Of a DNA stretch of 14,085 bases, positions 1 to 6,542 are shown one piece after another. The notes under the pieces are model-generated. The model searched no databases. It worked only from the letters and a program-made list of their open reading frames with translations, and was not told the DNA's origin. This DNA is from Candidatus Kaiserbacteria bacterium (GTDB lineage: Bacteria; Patescibacteriota; Minisyncoccia; Phycocordibacterales; UBA918): NCBI GenBank assembly GCA_003245875.1, contig QKBW01000058.1, positions 1 to 14,085 of the forward strand. Direction: 5' to 3'. The position numbers were made by a program, and so were the translations under genes. Each line of letters starts with the position of its first letter. Within the stretch, counting starts at the first letter, position 1.

Positions 1-37
1 GCGGGTTAGACAGAGCAATATCAATCGGCTTATTTTT
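1..37. other. Short non-coding edge after gyrB
   Basis: These 37 bases lie downstream of the gyrB stop codon, which is read on the minus strand. I see no convincing hairpin or U-tract terminator and no start of another gene before the window edge. gyrB could therefore be cotranscribed with a gene outside the window. Confidence 0.5.
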
Positions 38-2143
38 TTAAATGTCCAGCGTGGCCATGTGTGCATTGTTCTGAATAAAGCTCTTACGTGAGGTCACATC
101 GGTACCCATTAGTACATCGAATACCTTATCGGCTTCTTGTCCATCTTCAATGTTCACCTGCTTCAAGAGTCGGTGTTCTGGATTCATAGTTGTCTCCCAT
201 AACTCTTCCGCGTTCATTTCACCGAGACCCTTATAACGTTGAATACGGAATTTTGTTGGCTTTTTAGCAGCTGTATCTGTCACTTCTTCAGATTCGTCTT
301 CCACCTCTTCACCTTCGGCAGAGTCTTCTTCCCCAACAATGGCAAACTTCTCTTGATCCGTATAGGCATACCATGTCTCTTTACCTTTTTGGATCTTGTA
401 TAGCGGTGGTTGTGCAATATAAATATATCCATCATCCAACAACGGACGGAAGTAACGATAGAAAAGTGTCAACAAGAGGGTACGAATGTGTGCACCGTCA
501 ACATCGGCATCTGTCGCAATGATGATCTTATGGTAGCGAAGTTTCTCGATATCAAATACATCACCAATAGCGGTACCAAGCGCGATCACCAAGTTTTTGA
601 TCTGCTCGCTGGCGAGCATCTTGTCGATACGTGCGCGTTCAACGTTAAGGATCTTACCGCGCAATGGGAGGATGGCCTGAGTCTTTCGATCACGCCCCAT
701 CTTGGCACTACCTCCAGCTGAGTCTCCTTCTACGATAAAGAGTTCGGAGTCCTCAGCATGTTTGCTCTGACAGTCTGCAAGCTTTCCCGGCAACGACATA
801 CCTTCAAGTGCACCTTTACGCAGCACGCTATCTTTTGCAGCCTTGGCAGCCTTACGTGCCTTTACCGCAATGATCACTTTATTGACAATCGCCTTCGCAT
901 CATCAGGGTTTTCTTCGAGAAAAGTGGCAAAGGCGTCACCGAATACGTTTTCAACTGCGCCACGGGCTTCCATACTTCCAAGTTTAGCCTTAGTTTGTCC
1001 TTCAAACTGAATGTCCGGCATCTTGACTGAAATAACCGCCGTAATACCTTCCAGGACATCATCACCGGTAAAACCAGCATCCTTATCTTTTACACTAAAG
1101 AAATTTCCCTTCTTGGCGTAGTTATTAAGGGTGCGTGTAAGCGCTGTCTTAAAGCCGGTCACATGCGTTCCTTGCTCGGGGTTGTAAATATCATTCGCAA
1201 ATGCGCTGATACGTGGGCTAATGTCATCGACGTACTGCAACGCCACTTCAACAGATTGCACCTTGCTATCGAGCGGCTCATCCGGACCGCCTTTTTCTAC
1301 GTAAAAGATATTTTTATGAATGAGTTTTTGATGCTGATTGTTGAATGCAACCAAAGAGCGCAACCCGCCCTCAAAGTAAAAGTGCATTTGCGGACACTCC
1401 ATACCCAGATCGGTCAAGTACTGCACACCACGTAGATCGAGCTTTTTCTGCGTTACTTCATCTAGTCCACGCAGATCGAGCACCTCAATACGCATACCCT
1501 TCACCAGGTATGACTGTTGTCGCAAGTGCGAGACAATACGCTTAAAATCATACTCGGTAGAGCTAAAGATCGTGGGGTCAGCCTGGAATGTGATGATCGT
1601 CCCTTGCAGCTTTGATGGCCCCACTTTCTTTACCTTGGCTTTTGGTTTACCAATATTGTATTCCTGCATGTAGTACCCACCATCACGATGGATCTCGGCA
1701 ATCAGATGTGTCGAGAGTGCATTCACCACCGAAACACCCACACCATGAAGACCGCCAGAAACCTTATATCCTGAATCCGCACCACCAAACTTACCGCCGG
1801 CGTGAAGGGTACAAAGAATGGTTTCGAGTGCTGAGACTTTGGTTTGCTTATGGACATCAACCGGAATACCACGTCCATTATCTACCACTCGCACATAGCC
1901 ATCGGGAAGCAATGCCACCTCAACACGGTCGGCATAGCCACCCATAGCCTCGTCACGTGAGTTGTCGAAAACCTCCCAGATAAGGTGATGTAGACCATCG
2001 GGGCCGGTCGTACCGATATACATGCCCGGGCGCTTGCGAACCGGATCGAGACCTTCAAGAACGGAGATGGACGAAGCGTCGTAATGTTCGGCTTTTTTGG
2101 TGGCTGGTTTCTTGGCAGGCATATGTGTGACTGATTGACTCAA
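38..2143 (-). CDS. gyrB: DNA gyrase subunit B (type IIA topoisomerase ATPase subunit)
   Basis: GyrB is the ATPase and TOPRIM subunit that works with GyrA to introduce negative supercoils. The 701-residue protein shows the GHKL ATPase site: EVFDNSRDEA at about 57-66 (catalytic Glu, Mg-binding Asn), DNGRGIP at about 88-94 and the GGLHGVG lid near 130. The transducer QTK loop is at about 382-384. The TOPRIM domain has EGDSAGG near 472, PLRGKILNVE near 493 and DADVDGAHIR near 545, and the C-terminal QRYKGLGEMN motif is present. An acidic, low-complexity insert (about 602-625, rich in Glu, Asp and Ser) precedes that last motif. The first in-frame start is TTG at 2143; ATG at 2122 (residue 8) is an alternative. 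No Shine-Dalgarno is visible. The start lies only 11 bases after an extended -10 box, so the mRNA is probably nearly leaderless. ParE is the main alternative, but the signatures fit GyrB well. Confidence 0.95.
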   Translation of the reverse strand: MSQSVTHMPAKKPATKKAEHYDASSISVLEGLDPVRKRPGMYIGTTGPDGLHHLIWEVFDNSRDEAMGGYADRVEVALLPDGYVRVVDNGRGIPVDVHKQTKVSALETILCTLHAGGKFGGADSGYKVSGGLHGVGVSVVNALSTHLIAEIHRDGGYYMQEYNIGKPKAKVKKVGPSKLQGTIITFQADPTIFSSTEYDFKRIVSHLRQQSYLVKGMRIEVLDLRGLDEVTQKKLDLRGVQYLTDLGMECPQMHFYFEGGLRSLVAFNNQHQKLIHKNIFYVEKGGPDEPLDSKVQSVEVALQYVDDISPRISAFANDIYNPEQGTHVTGFKTALTRTLNNYAKKGNFFSVKDKDAGFTGDDVLEGITAVISVKMPDIQFEGQTKAKLGSMEARGAVENVFGDAFATFLEENPDDAKAIVNKVIIAVKARKAAKAAKDSVLRKGALEGMSLPGKLADCQSKHAEDSELFIVEGDSAGGSAKMGRDRKTQAILPLRGKILNVERARIDKMLASEQIKNLVIALGTAIGDVFDIEKLRYHKIIIATDADVDGAHIRTLLLTLFYRYFRPLLDDGYIYIAQPPLYKIQKGKETWYAYTDQEKFAIVGEEDSAEGEEVEDESEEVTDTAAKKPTKFRIQRYKGLGEMNAEELWETTMNPEHRLLKQVNIEDGQEADKVFDVLMGTDVTSRKSFIQNNAHMATLDI

Positions 2144-2154
2144 AAATAAGGAGA

Positions 2155-2163
2155 ATTATACCA
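2155..2163 (-). promoter_or_regulatory. Extended -10 promoter element of gyrB
   Basis: Read on the minus strand this is TGG followed by a perfect TATAAT. The last base of the hexamer is 11 bases before the TTG start of gyrB. No good -35 hexamer lies 16-18 bases upstream, as expected for an extended -10 promoter. The predicted start site near 2148 would leave a leader of about 5 bases. Confidence 0.6.
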
Positions 2164-2240
2164 AAATCTGCCAGTTTTTTCTTGTGGAAATGTCCTAATT
2201 TTAAGGTGTAATATCATGGCATCTCATACACAAGAATCGG

Positions 2241-2269
2241 TTGACCACTCACACCTTCGGGTCTATACT
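2241..2269 (+). promoter_or_regulatory. Sigma70-type promoter of the small-ORF unit
   Basis: TTGACC (2241-2246) and TATACT (2264-2269) are separated by exactly 17 bases. This is the best two-hexamer promoter in the window. The predicted start near 2276 gives a leader of about 31 bases containing a Shine-Dalgarno. The promoter is divergent from that of gyrB. Confidence 0.7.
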
Positions 2270-2307
2270 GCACGGCACCGTAATCGAATAAATAGAAAGG
2301 AGAGACG

Positions 2308-2445
2308 ATGGCGGAAGAAAAAAAGACCGTGCCTTCGGAACACGGCAGGAAGGAAGAGAGTGATCTTCCTTCCGGAACGCCGCTTCATCCCGACAAAGAG
2401 GAACACGAAAGCGGGGATGATTATGATCTCCCCTGTTCCGACTGA
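2308..2445 (+). CDS. Small charged protein, 45 aa, unknown function (first of a tandem pair)
   Basis: I do not recognise this protein. It starts at ATG 2308 behind AAAGGAGAG (2296-2304), a strong Shine-Dalgarno with GGAG 5 bases from the start, and it ends at TGA 2443-2445. The 45 residues begin MAEEKKTVPSEH and end DDYDLPCSD. They are rich in Glu, Asp, Lys, Pro and Ser, with one Cys near the C-terminus and no hydrophobic stretch, so it should be soluble and probably disordered. Support comes from context: a TTGACC-17-TATACT promoter upstream, a good ribosome-binding site, a second similar ORF 12 bases downstream in the same frame, and a terminator after both. There is no homology evidence. 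It could also be the N-terminal half of a longer product made by UGA readthrough. Confidence 0.6.
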   Translation: MAEEKKTVPSEHGRKEESDLPSGTPLHPDKEEHESGDDYDLPCSD

Positions 2446-2457
2446 GAGGTGAAGGAC

Positions 2458-2598
2458 ATGATGCCAAAAAAAGCGACGGCAACGGTGAAGGAAGAGGAGA
2501 AACCTGCCTTCAAGATGCCACCGTTGGGCGAAGAGGCTCGAAAAGAGCCTGACCCGTTCGCTATGATTGATCACTTGTTCGACCCAGTCAGCAAGTGA
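2458..2598 (+). CDS. Small charged protein, 46 aa, unknown function (second of a tandem pair)
   Basis: I do not recognise this protein. The start is ATG 2458 (a second ATG follows directly at 2461) behind GAGGTG (2446-2451), which directly follows the stop codon of the first small ORF, so translation may be coupled. It ends at TGA 2596-2598. The 46 residues have a Lys- and Glu-rich N-terminal half with several Pro and a more hydrophobic end, DPFAMIDHLFDPVSK, which might be a short amphipathic helix or a docking peptide (inference). It is in the same frame as the preceding ORF, four codons after its UGA. A large hairpin and then a U-tract terminator follow. Other frames here are open too, but none has a promoter and ribosome-binding site of this quality. 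Confidence 0.6.
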   Translation: MMPKKATATVKEEEKPAFKMPPLGEEARKEPDPFAMIDHLFDPVSK

Positions 2599-2604
2599 GC
2601 ACGG

Positions 2605-2660
2605 GGCGACGCGCTTTCTTAAGATCACTCAGATGTAGTGTCTTAAGAAAGCGCGTCGCC
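2605..2660. repeat. Perfect 20-bp inverted repeat (long hairpin)
   Basis: The arm at 2605-2624 is exactly reverse-complementary to the arm at 2641-2660 (20 of 20). Inside it, 2626-2629 can pair with 2637-2640 after a one-base bulge, leaving a 7-base loop. No T-run follows either arm directly, so this is not a textbook intrinsic terminator on either strand. It begins 6 bases after the second small ORF and lies between convergent transcription units, the small-ORF unit on plus and pheT on minus. Confidence 0.9.
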
Positions 2661-2674
2661 AACCGTATTGTTTT

Positions 2675-2702
2675 ACACCCAGTTTGGGTGTTTTTATTTT
2701 TT
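2675..2702 (+). terminator. Intrinsic terminator of the small-ORF unit
   Basis: ACACCCA (2675-2681) pairs with TGGGTGT (2685-2691) around a 3-base loop and is followed by TTTTTATTTTTT on the plus strand. Read on the minus strand the hairpin is followed by AAAAC, so it should work mainly for plus-strand transcripts. Confidence 0.75.
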
Positions 2703-2708
2703 CTATAT

Positions 2709-4646
2709 TTACCGCACCTCCCAACCACGCCCCGACGCAGCGGCGTAGACGGCATCCATGATAACGTTCACCTCTTCATCGGTGAGCGTTTTTTCTTTGG
2801 ATTGAAAGACGAGACGAAACGCGTAACTAGTACGACCATCTTTAGTAAAAGTATCAAACAAACGAGTACGCACGCGCAGAGGACCTGACTGCTCGTTCAG
2901 TACATGTTCGACCTCTTCCGGTGTAGTACCTTCGGTCGTCCACATAGCAATGTCACGACTGATCGACGGAAAAATAGAAAATGGTCGATACGTAATATCA
3001 GCTAAAGTGGTGACTGTATCATACATAGCGGGCTGAGGAAGATCAGCCAGTGCAAGTGAGAGATCGCATTCAATCACTCCTTTTTCCGATTGCCATTCGC
3101 AATGTGTGCCAAACTGCGCATCCAATGCATCAGCGATCTCTTTTACTATTTTATCTTCTTTACCAGAATAACCGGACGCTTTTAAGCGCACACCAAGTGC
3201 GAGCGAGATATGCTCAGTCACACCCAGTTCTCCGCCACGTGTAAAAACAGTACCGACCTCAAAGATGCGGACATCATCAGTACCAAGCAGATCGGTAAAT
3301 TGGGCATTTTTATCCAGTGCCTCAGCAACATTTTTAGTCAAGCTGGAGCGCAAAAAACTCTTATCGCTGGCCAGTGCATTTTGTAGCTGAATCTGATCTT
3401 TCTTACGGAATGATGATGTTATCACTTCTGAAAAACCGCGCTCTAGCAAAAACTTTCTGATCTGCTCAATATAGTAGTAGCGAGTATTGATCTCAGACAA
3501 TGGTACCGTTGCCGGCATAACTGAACGTACGTGATCATAACCGTATATACGGCCGACTTCTTCGATAAAATCTTCCGGGATATTGAGATCAGTGCGCTCC
3601 CATGGGCCGGTAGTAGTGAGGATATCATCATGCAAACTGACCGTGCACCCCACTTGTCGTAAGATGGTCTCCATCTCTTGTCCTGAGAGGGCAAGACCAA
3701 GCAGAGCGTTGGTTTTCGCCACCGAAACTTCAACCTCCTTTTGTTGCGACGTGTTTGGAAAAACATCAGCAGTACCTTCGTACTGACCACCGGCAATATC
3801 AATGATGAGTTTAATAATGTCAGCTTGTGCATATGGTGGTAAATTACGTGATGGTTCATTCTCAAAACGCTTGCTGGCATCAATAACAATACCGTGGCGG
3901 CGGGCGGTTTGCCGGGTTAGCGTCGGATGAAAATGAGCGGCTTCAATGATTATCTTATTGGTACCCTCATGTACCCCGGCAAACCGCCCACCCTTAACCC
4001 CAGCCAGACCAATTGGTGTTCCACTTGAACGATCAACCACCAAAAGTTCACTCCCGGAGAGCTCAACATTGCGTTCTTCACTTTTCCCACCTTCAGCGAT
4101 CAACCCCACCACTTCCCCTTCCTTAGCAAAACGCACCCCAAAATGCCACTTACCATCTACCTGTGGGAAGAGATCAGCATCATATGCATGCAATGGCTGA
4201 CCGAGCGCATACATAACGTAGTTGGTAGCATCAACAATGTTATTGATCGAACGTTGGCCCAGTGCCTCCAAACGCCTTCGCAACCATTCCGGTGATTCTT
4301 TTATAGTGACACCGGTGATGAGCGAAGCGGTAAAACGTGGACATGCTTCCTGATCTTCGATTTCTATATCAATAGTATCAATTGTCTTCAATTCCGGCTT
4401 GGTGGCCAACGGGTCATATAGCAACGACGTGCCGGTAATAGAAGCCAGCTCGCGCGCAATACCACGGTGACACAAACAATCAGAAGAGCGGTTCGGCAAA
4501 ATACTCACATCAATTACTGTATCGTCTGTCATCTGCTCTACTCCATCGATCTCAAACGCATGTGCACCCAAAAGCTCTGCTGCCTTTTCAGGTGTCAGCT
4601 CGGTCTCCCCCAGATAATCTTTTAGCCAATTCCAAGATACCAACAT
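2709..4646 (-). CDS. pheT: Phenylalanine-tRNA ligase beta subunit, short form without the EMAP/OB domain
   Basis: PheT is the beta subunit of the alpha2-beta2 synthetase that charges tRNA-Phe, and it carries the editing site. The protein has 645 residues against about 795 in E. coli. Domain B1 (1-40) runs directly into the VIDVSILPNRSSD segment (45-56), so the tRNA-binding EMAP/OB domain (B2) is absent. Present are the B3/B4 editing region (about 100-290; QPLHAYD at 150-156, IIIEAAHF at 232-239), B5 (about 302-375; ends FIEEVGRIYGYD), a shortened catalytic-like region (about 385-550) lacking the usual HPGxSA..IG..HP segment, and the FDX-ACB anticodon domain (about 553-645; FPSISRDIA). The gene starts 2 bases after the pheS stop, with no Shine-Dalgarno, so translation is probably coupled. 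It ends in TAA with no clear minus-strand U-tract terminator. Confidence 0.93.
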   Translation of the reverse strand: MLVSWNWLKDYLGETELTPEKAAELLGAHAFEIDGVEQMTDDTVIDVSILPNRSSDCLCHRGIARELASITGTSLLYDPLATKPELKTIDTIDIEIEDQEACPRFTASLITGVTIKESPEWLRRRLEALGQRSINNIVDATNYVMYALGQPLHAYDADLFPQVDGKWHFGVRFAKEGEVVGLIAEGGKSEERNVELSGSELLVVDRSSGTPIGLAGVKGGRFAGVHEGTNKIIIEAAHFHPTLTRQTARRHGIVIDASKRFENEPSRNLPPYAQADIIKLIIDIAGGQYEGTADVFPNTSQQKEVEVSVAKTNALLGLALSGQEMETILRQVGCTVSLHDDILTTTGPWERTDLNIPEDFIEEVGRIYGYDHVRSVMPATVPLSEINTRYYYIEQIRKFLLERGFSEVITSSFRKKDQIQLQNALASDKSFLRSSLTKNVAEALDKNAQFTDLLGTDDVRIFEVGTVFTRGGELGVTEHISLALGVRLKASGYSGKEDKIVKEIADALDAQFGTHCEWQSEKGVIECDLSLALADLPQPAMYDTVTTLADITYRPFSIFPSISRDIAMWTTEGTTPEEVEHVLNEQSGPLRVRTRLFDTFTKDGRTSYAFRLVFQSKEKTLTDEEVNVIMDAVYAAASGRGWEVR

Positions 4647-4648
4647 AT

Positions 4649-5374
4649 TTAAAACTGATTAACGAATCTAAGATCTCCAGTGTAGAGATCACGGATATCA
4701 TTGATACCGTATTTCATTACGGCCAGACGGTCGATACCCATACCGAAAGCAAAACCAGAATACTGTTCCGGGTCTATACCTGACTCGCGCAAAACATTAG
4801 GATGAACCATGCCGGCGCCCATAACTTCTATCCACTTATTGGCTAGTTTGCTGTCGCTATTCTTTAACATCATATCAACCTCTACTCCCGGTTCTACAAA
4901 CGGGAAGAAGCTTGGTCGAAATCGCACCTCTACTTCGCCACTGAAAAACTTAGAAAAGAAATACTCGATAATACCTTTAAGGTGTCCGAGATTGACGCCT
5001 TTGTCGACATACAGTCCTTCAAGTTGGAAGAATTGGGCTTCATGAGTAGCATCGGTGGCTTCATTCCGGAAAACCTTACCGGGCACAATGATACGGATAG
5101 GTGGTTTATGTGACTCCATATAGCGAGCTTGCACCGGTGAGGTTTGGGTTCTGAGAACCATAGGCTCAGACACGTCCTTATCCTTGAACCAAAAAGTATC
5201 CTGCATATCACGGGCGGGATGATCCTTGGGCACATTCAGGCGGTCAAAGTTGTAATATTCAGTTTCCGCCTCCGGACCTTCGGCAAAAACAAAGCCGACC
5301 TCAGCAAAGATGCTGTTTATCTCGGCAATCATTTGGGTCAACGGGTGCTGGTGCCCCTTAGGTAACTCAGTCAT
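4649..5374 (-). CDS. pheS: Phenylalanine-tRNA ligase alpha subunit, catalytic core only
   Basis: PheS is the class II catalytic subunit that activates Phe and transfers it to tRNA-Phe. At 241 residues it is about 90-110 shorter than usual. It opens with GHQHPLTQ (7-14), the start of the catalytic core, so the N-terminal coiled coil that contacts the tRNA elbow is missing. Motif 2 (VFRNEATDATHEAQFFQLEG, 101-120), the RPSFFPFVEPGVEVD segment (153-167) and motif 3 (GFAFGMGIDRL, 207-217) are intact, so catalysis should be retained. The ATG lies 5 bases after the stop of the upstream PEGA gene, in another frame and without a Shine-Dalgarno. No frameshifted remnant of a longer N-terminus is evident, because the PEGA gene fills the upstream DNA. 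Its stop is 2 bases before pheT. Confidence 0.93.
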   Translation of the reverse strand: MTELPKGHQHPLTQMIAEINSIFAEVGFVFAEGPEAETEYYNFDRLNVPKDHPARDMQDTFWFKDKDVSEPMVLRTQTSPVQARYMESHKPPIRIIVPGKVFRNEATDATHEAQFFQLEGLYVDKGVNLGHLKGIIEYFFSKFFSGEVEVRFRPSFFPFVEPGVEVDMMLKNSDSKLANKWIEVMGAGMVHPNVLRESGIDPEQYSGFAFGMGIDRLAVMKYGINDIRDLYTGDLRFVNQF

Positions 5375-5379
5375 ATAAT

Positions 5380-6531
5380 TTAGCGTGCCAACGTTGGCAA
5401 TAACTCAAAGATGATACCACTTTTCTTCCATTTTATGAAAAAACGTGAACCATCGACCAAAAAATCGTACTCTCCGGCCGGGTACAAGACCTGAGTGTTT
5501 TGCCAGGCCCGATCATCAATCTCTTTTACTACAACGCCGTCGCTACGGTGCAGGATCAAGAGATCGGGATCGTTCGGATAAAAATCGAATGTGTAGATCT
5601 TCTCTCCATCATCCCCCACTTTAATACTCTGACGGCAGGTTCGCGAACCGGATGTCATTGGAACATCTTGTGCTTCATACACAGCCGCCAATGCTTGTCT
5701 GGTGTCGAGGTCATAGAGTGCCATCGTACTGGTAGCAGTATCATTTGGTACGCAGAAGTAGTATGGAACCGAACGATCACTTCCTATCCAAGTCACCAAC
5801 AGACCCCCCGCAACCTTTTCTACAGTGCGATCTCGTAACACCTTAGTTGATGACGTAGCCTCTTCAGTCGTAGTGGCAGAAGTACCGAAAGTAAATTGAC
5901 TCAACTCCTGTGTGACACGATCGAACAACGTTTCCTCACTGGTAGAAGAAGCAAAACGAGTTGCCAGATATTCGTACTCTTGGTCAGACACAAGTGACGA
6001 GGTTGCGTGAGATGAGGTTGCTACCCACTGATTGCGGTACTGTACAGTCGTTGACGCCGGCAGTGTACTACTGCCCCCCCATACTACCGCTTCGCCAAGA
6101 CTGGTCGTATATGATGTGATCACGCGTACTTGTGGTACCTCAGGGAGATTAAACGCCGCAGCCTCAGTCACAATATGCGGATACACCGGTAATTCTTTCT
6201 TCCATGTTTGGAGGCCATCTCCCTGCACATGCACTTCCTGAATACCGGCAGGTAGATCTTGAATATATGCAGCCTTTTGAAACAAACGATAATTACTGAT
6301 CAGCTCATCGTTAATGAATATTTGCGTATCTGTATTTGGGTCAGTACTAATGAACATCCCTCCAACCGCACTAATATTCCCCGGTTTATTAAAAATGTCG
6401 ACCCGATATCCCATGGCATAAAAAATAAAGACGGGGACGGTCACCAGAAAAATAAAAAGCAACATACGAAAAAACCACGTGCGACGACGATACGAGAGTG
6501 GTTGTACAGTTGGGGTCTCGGGCATACGCAT
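5380..6531 (-). CDS. PEGA-domain membrane-anchored extracytoplasmic protein
   Basis: The 383-residue protein has a short basic cytoplasmic N-terminus (RRR at 15-17), one membrane segment (about 19-41) and then a long extracytoplasmic part. Residues about 57-130 look like a PEGA-type beta module (GGMFISTDPNTDTQIFINDE, then a DLPAGIQEVHVQGDG segment). A Ser/Thr-rich stretch (about 155-232) follows, and a beta-rich C-terminal region (about 235-383) recalls a TolB- or WD40-like repeat fold. Cys260 and Cys299 are the only cysteines and could form a disulfide. PEGA domains are associated with surface proteins; the actual ligand is unknown. The gene lies 11 bases after the glycosyltransferase stop and 5 bases before pheS, in one operon, which suggests joint expression with envelope polysaccharide synthesis. 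ATG 6531 was chosen; ATG 6525 (residue 3) is equally possible. No Shine-Dalgarno is seen. Confidence 0.75.
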   Translation of the reverse strand: MRMPETPTVQPLSYRRRTWFFRMLLFIFLVTVPVFIFYAMGYRVDIFNKPGNISAVGGMFISTDPNTDTQIFINDELISNYRLFQKAAYIQDLPAGIQEVHVQGDGLQTWKKELPVYPHIVTEAAAFNLPEVPQVRVITSYTTSLGEAVVWGGSSTLPASTTVQYRNQWVATSSHATSSLVSDQEYEYLATRFASSTSEETLFDRVTQELSQFTFGTSATTTEEATSSTKVLRDRTVEKVAGGLLVTWIGSDRSVPYYFCVPNDTATSTMALYDLDTRQALAAVYEAQDVPMTSGSRTCRQSIKVGDDGEKIYTFDFYPNDPDLLILHRSDGVVVKEIDDRAWQNTQVLYPAGEYDFLVDGSRFFIKWKKSGIIFELLPTLAR

Positions 6532-6542
6532 TCAAATATATA

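Noticed and set aside
2216..2452. 78-codon plus-strand ORF starting MASHTQES, overlapping small ORF1 in another frame
   Set aside because: Its start lies upstream of the predicted transcription start (about 2276), it has no Shine-Dalgarno, and its Arg-rich composition looks like a frame shadow of the acidic small ORF.
2263..2628. 121-codon minus-strand ORF opposite the small plus-strand genes
   Set aside because: It crosses the hairpin arm, has no promoter or ribosome-binding site, and its composition is what the reverse of Glu/Lys-rich codons gives.
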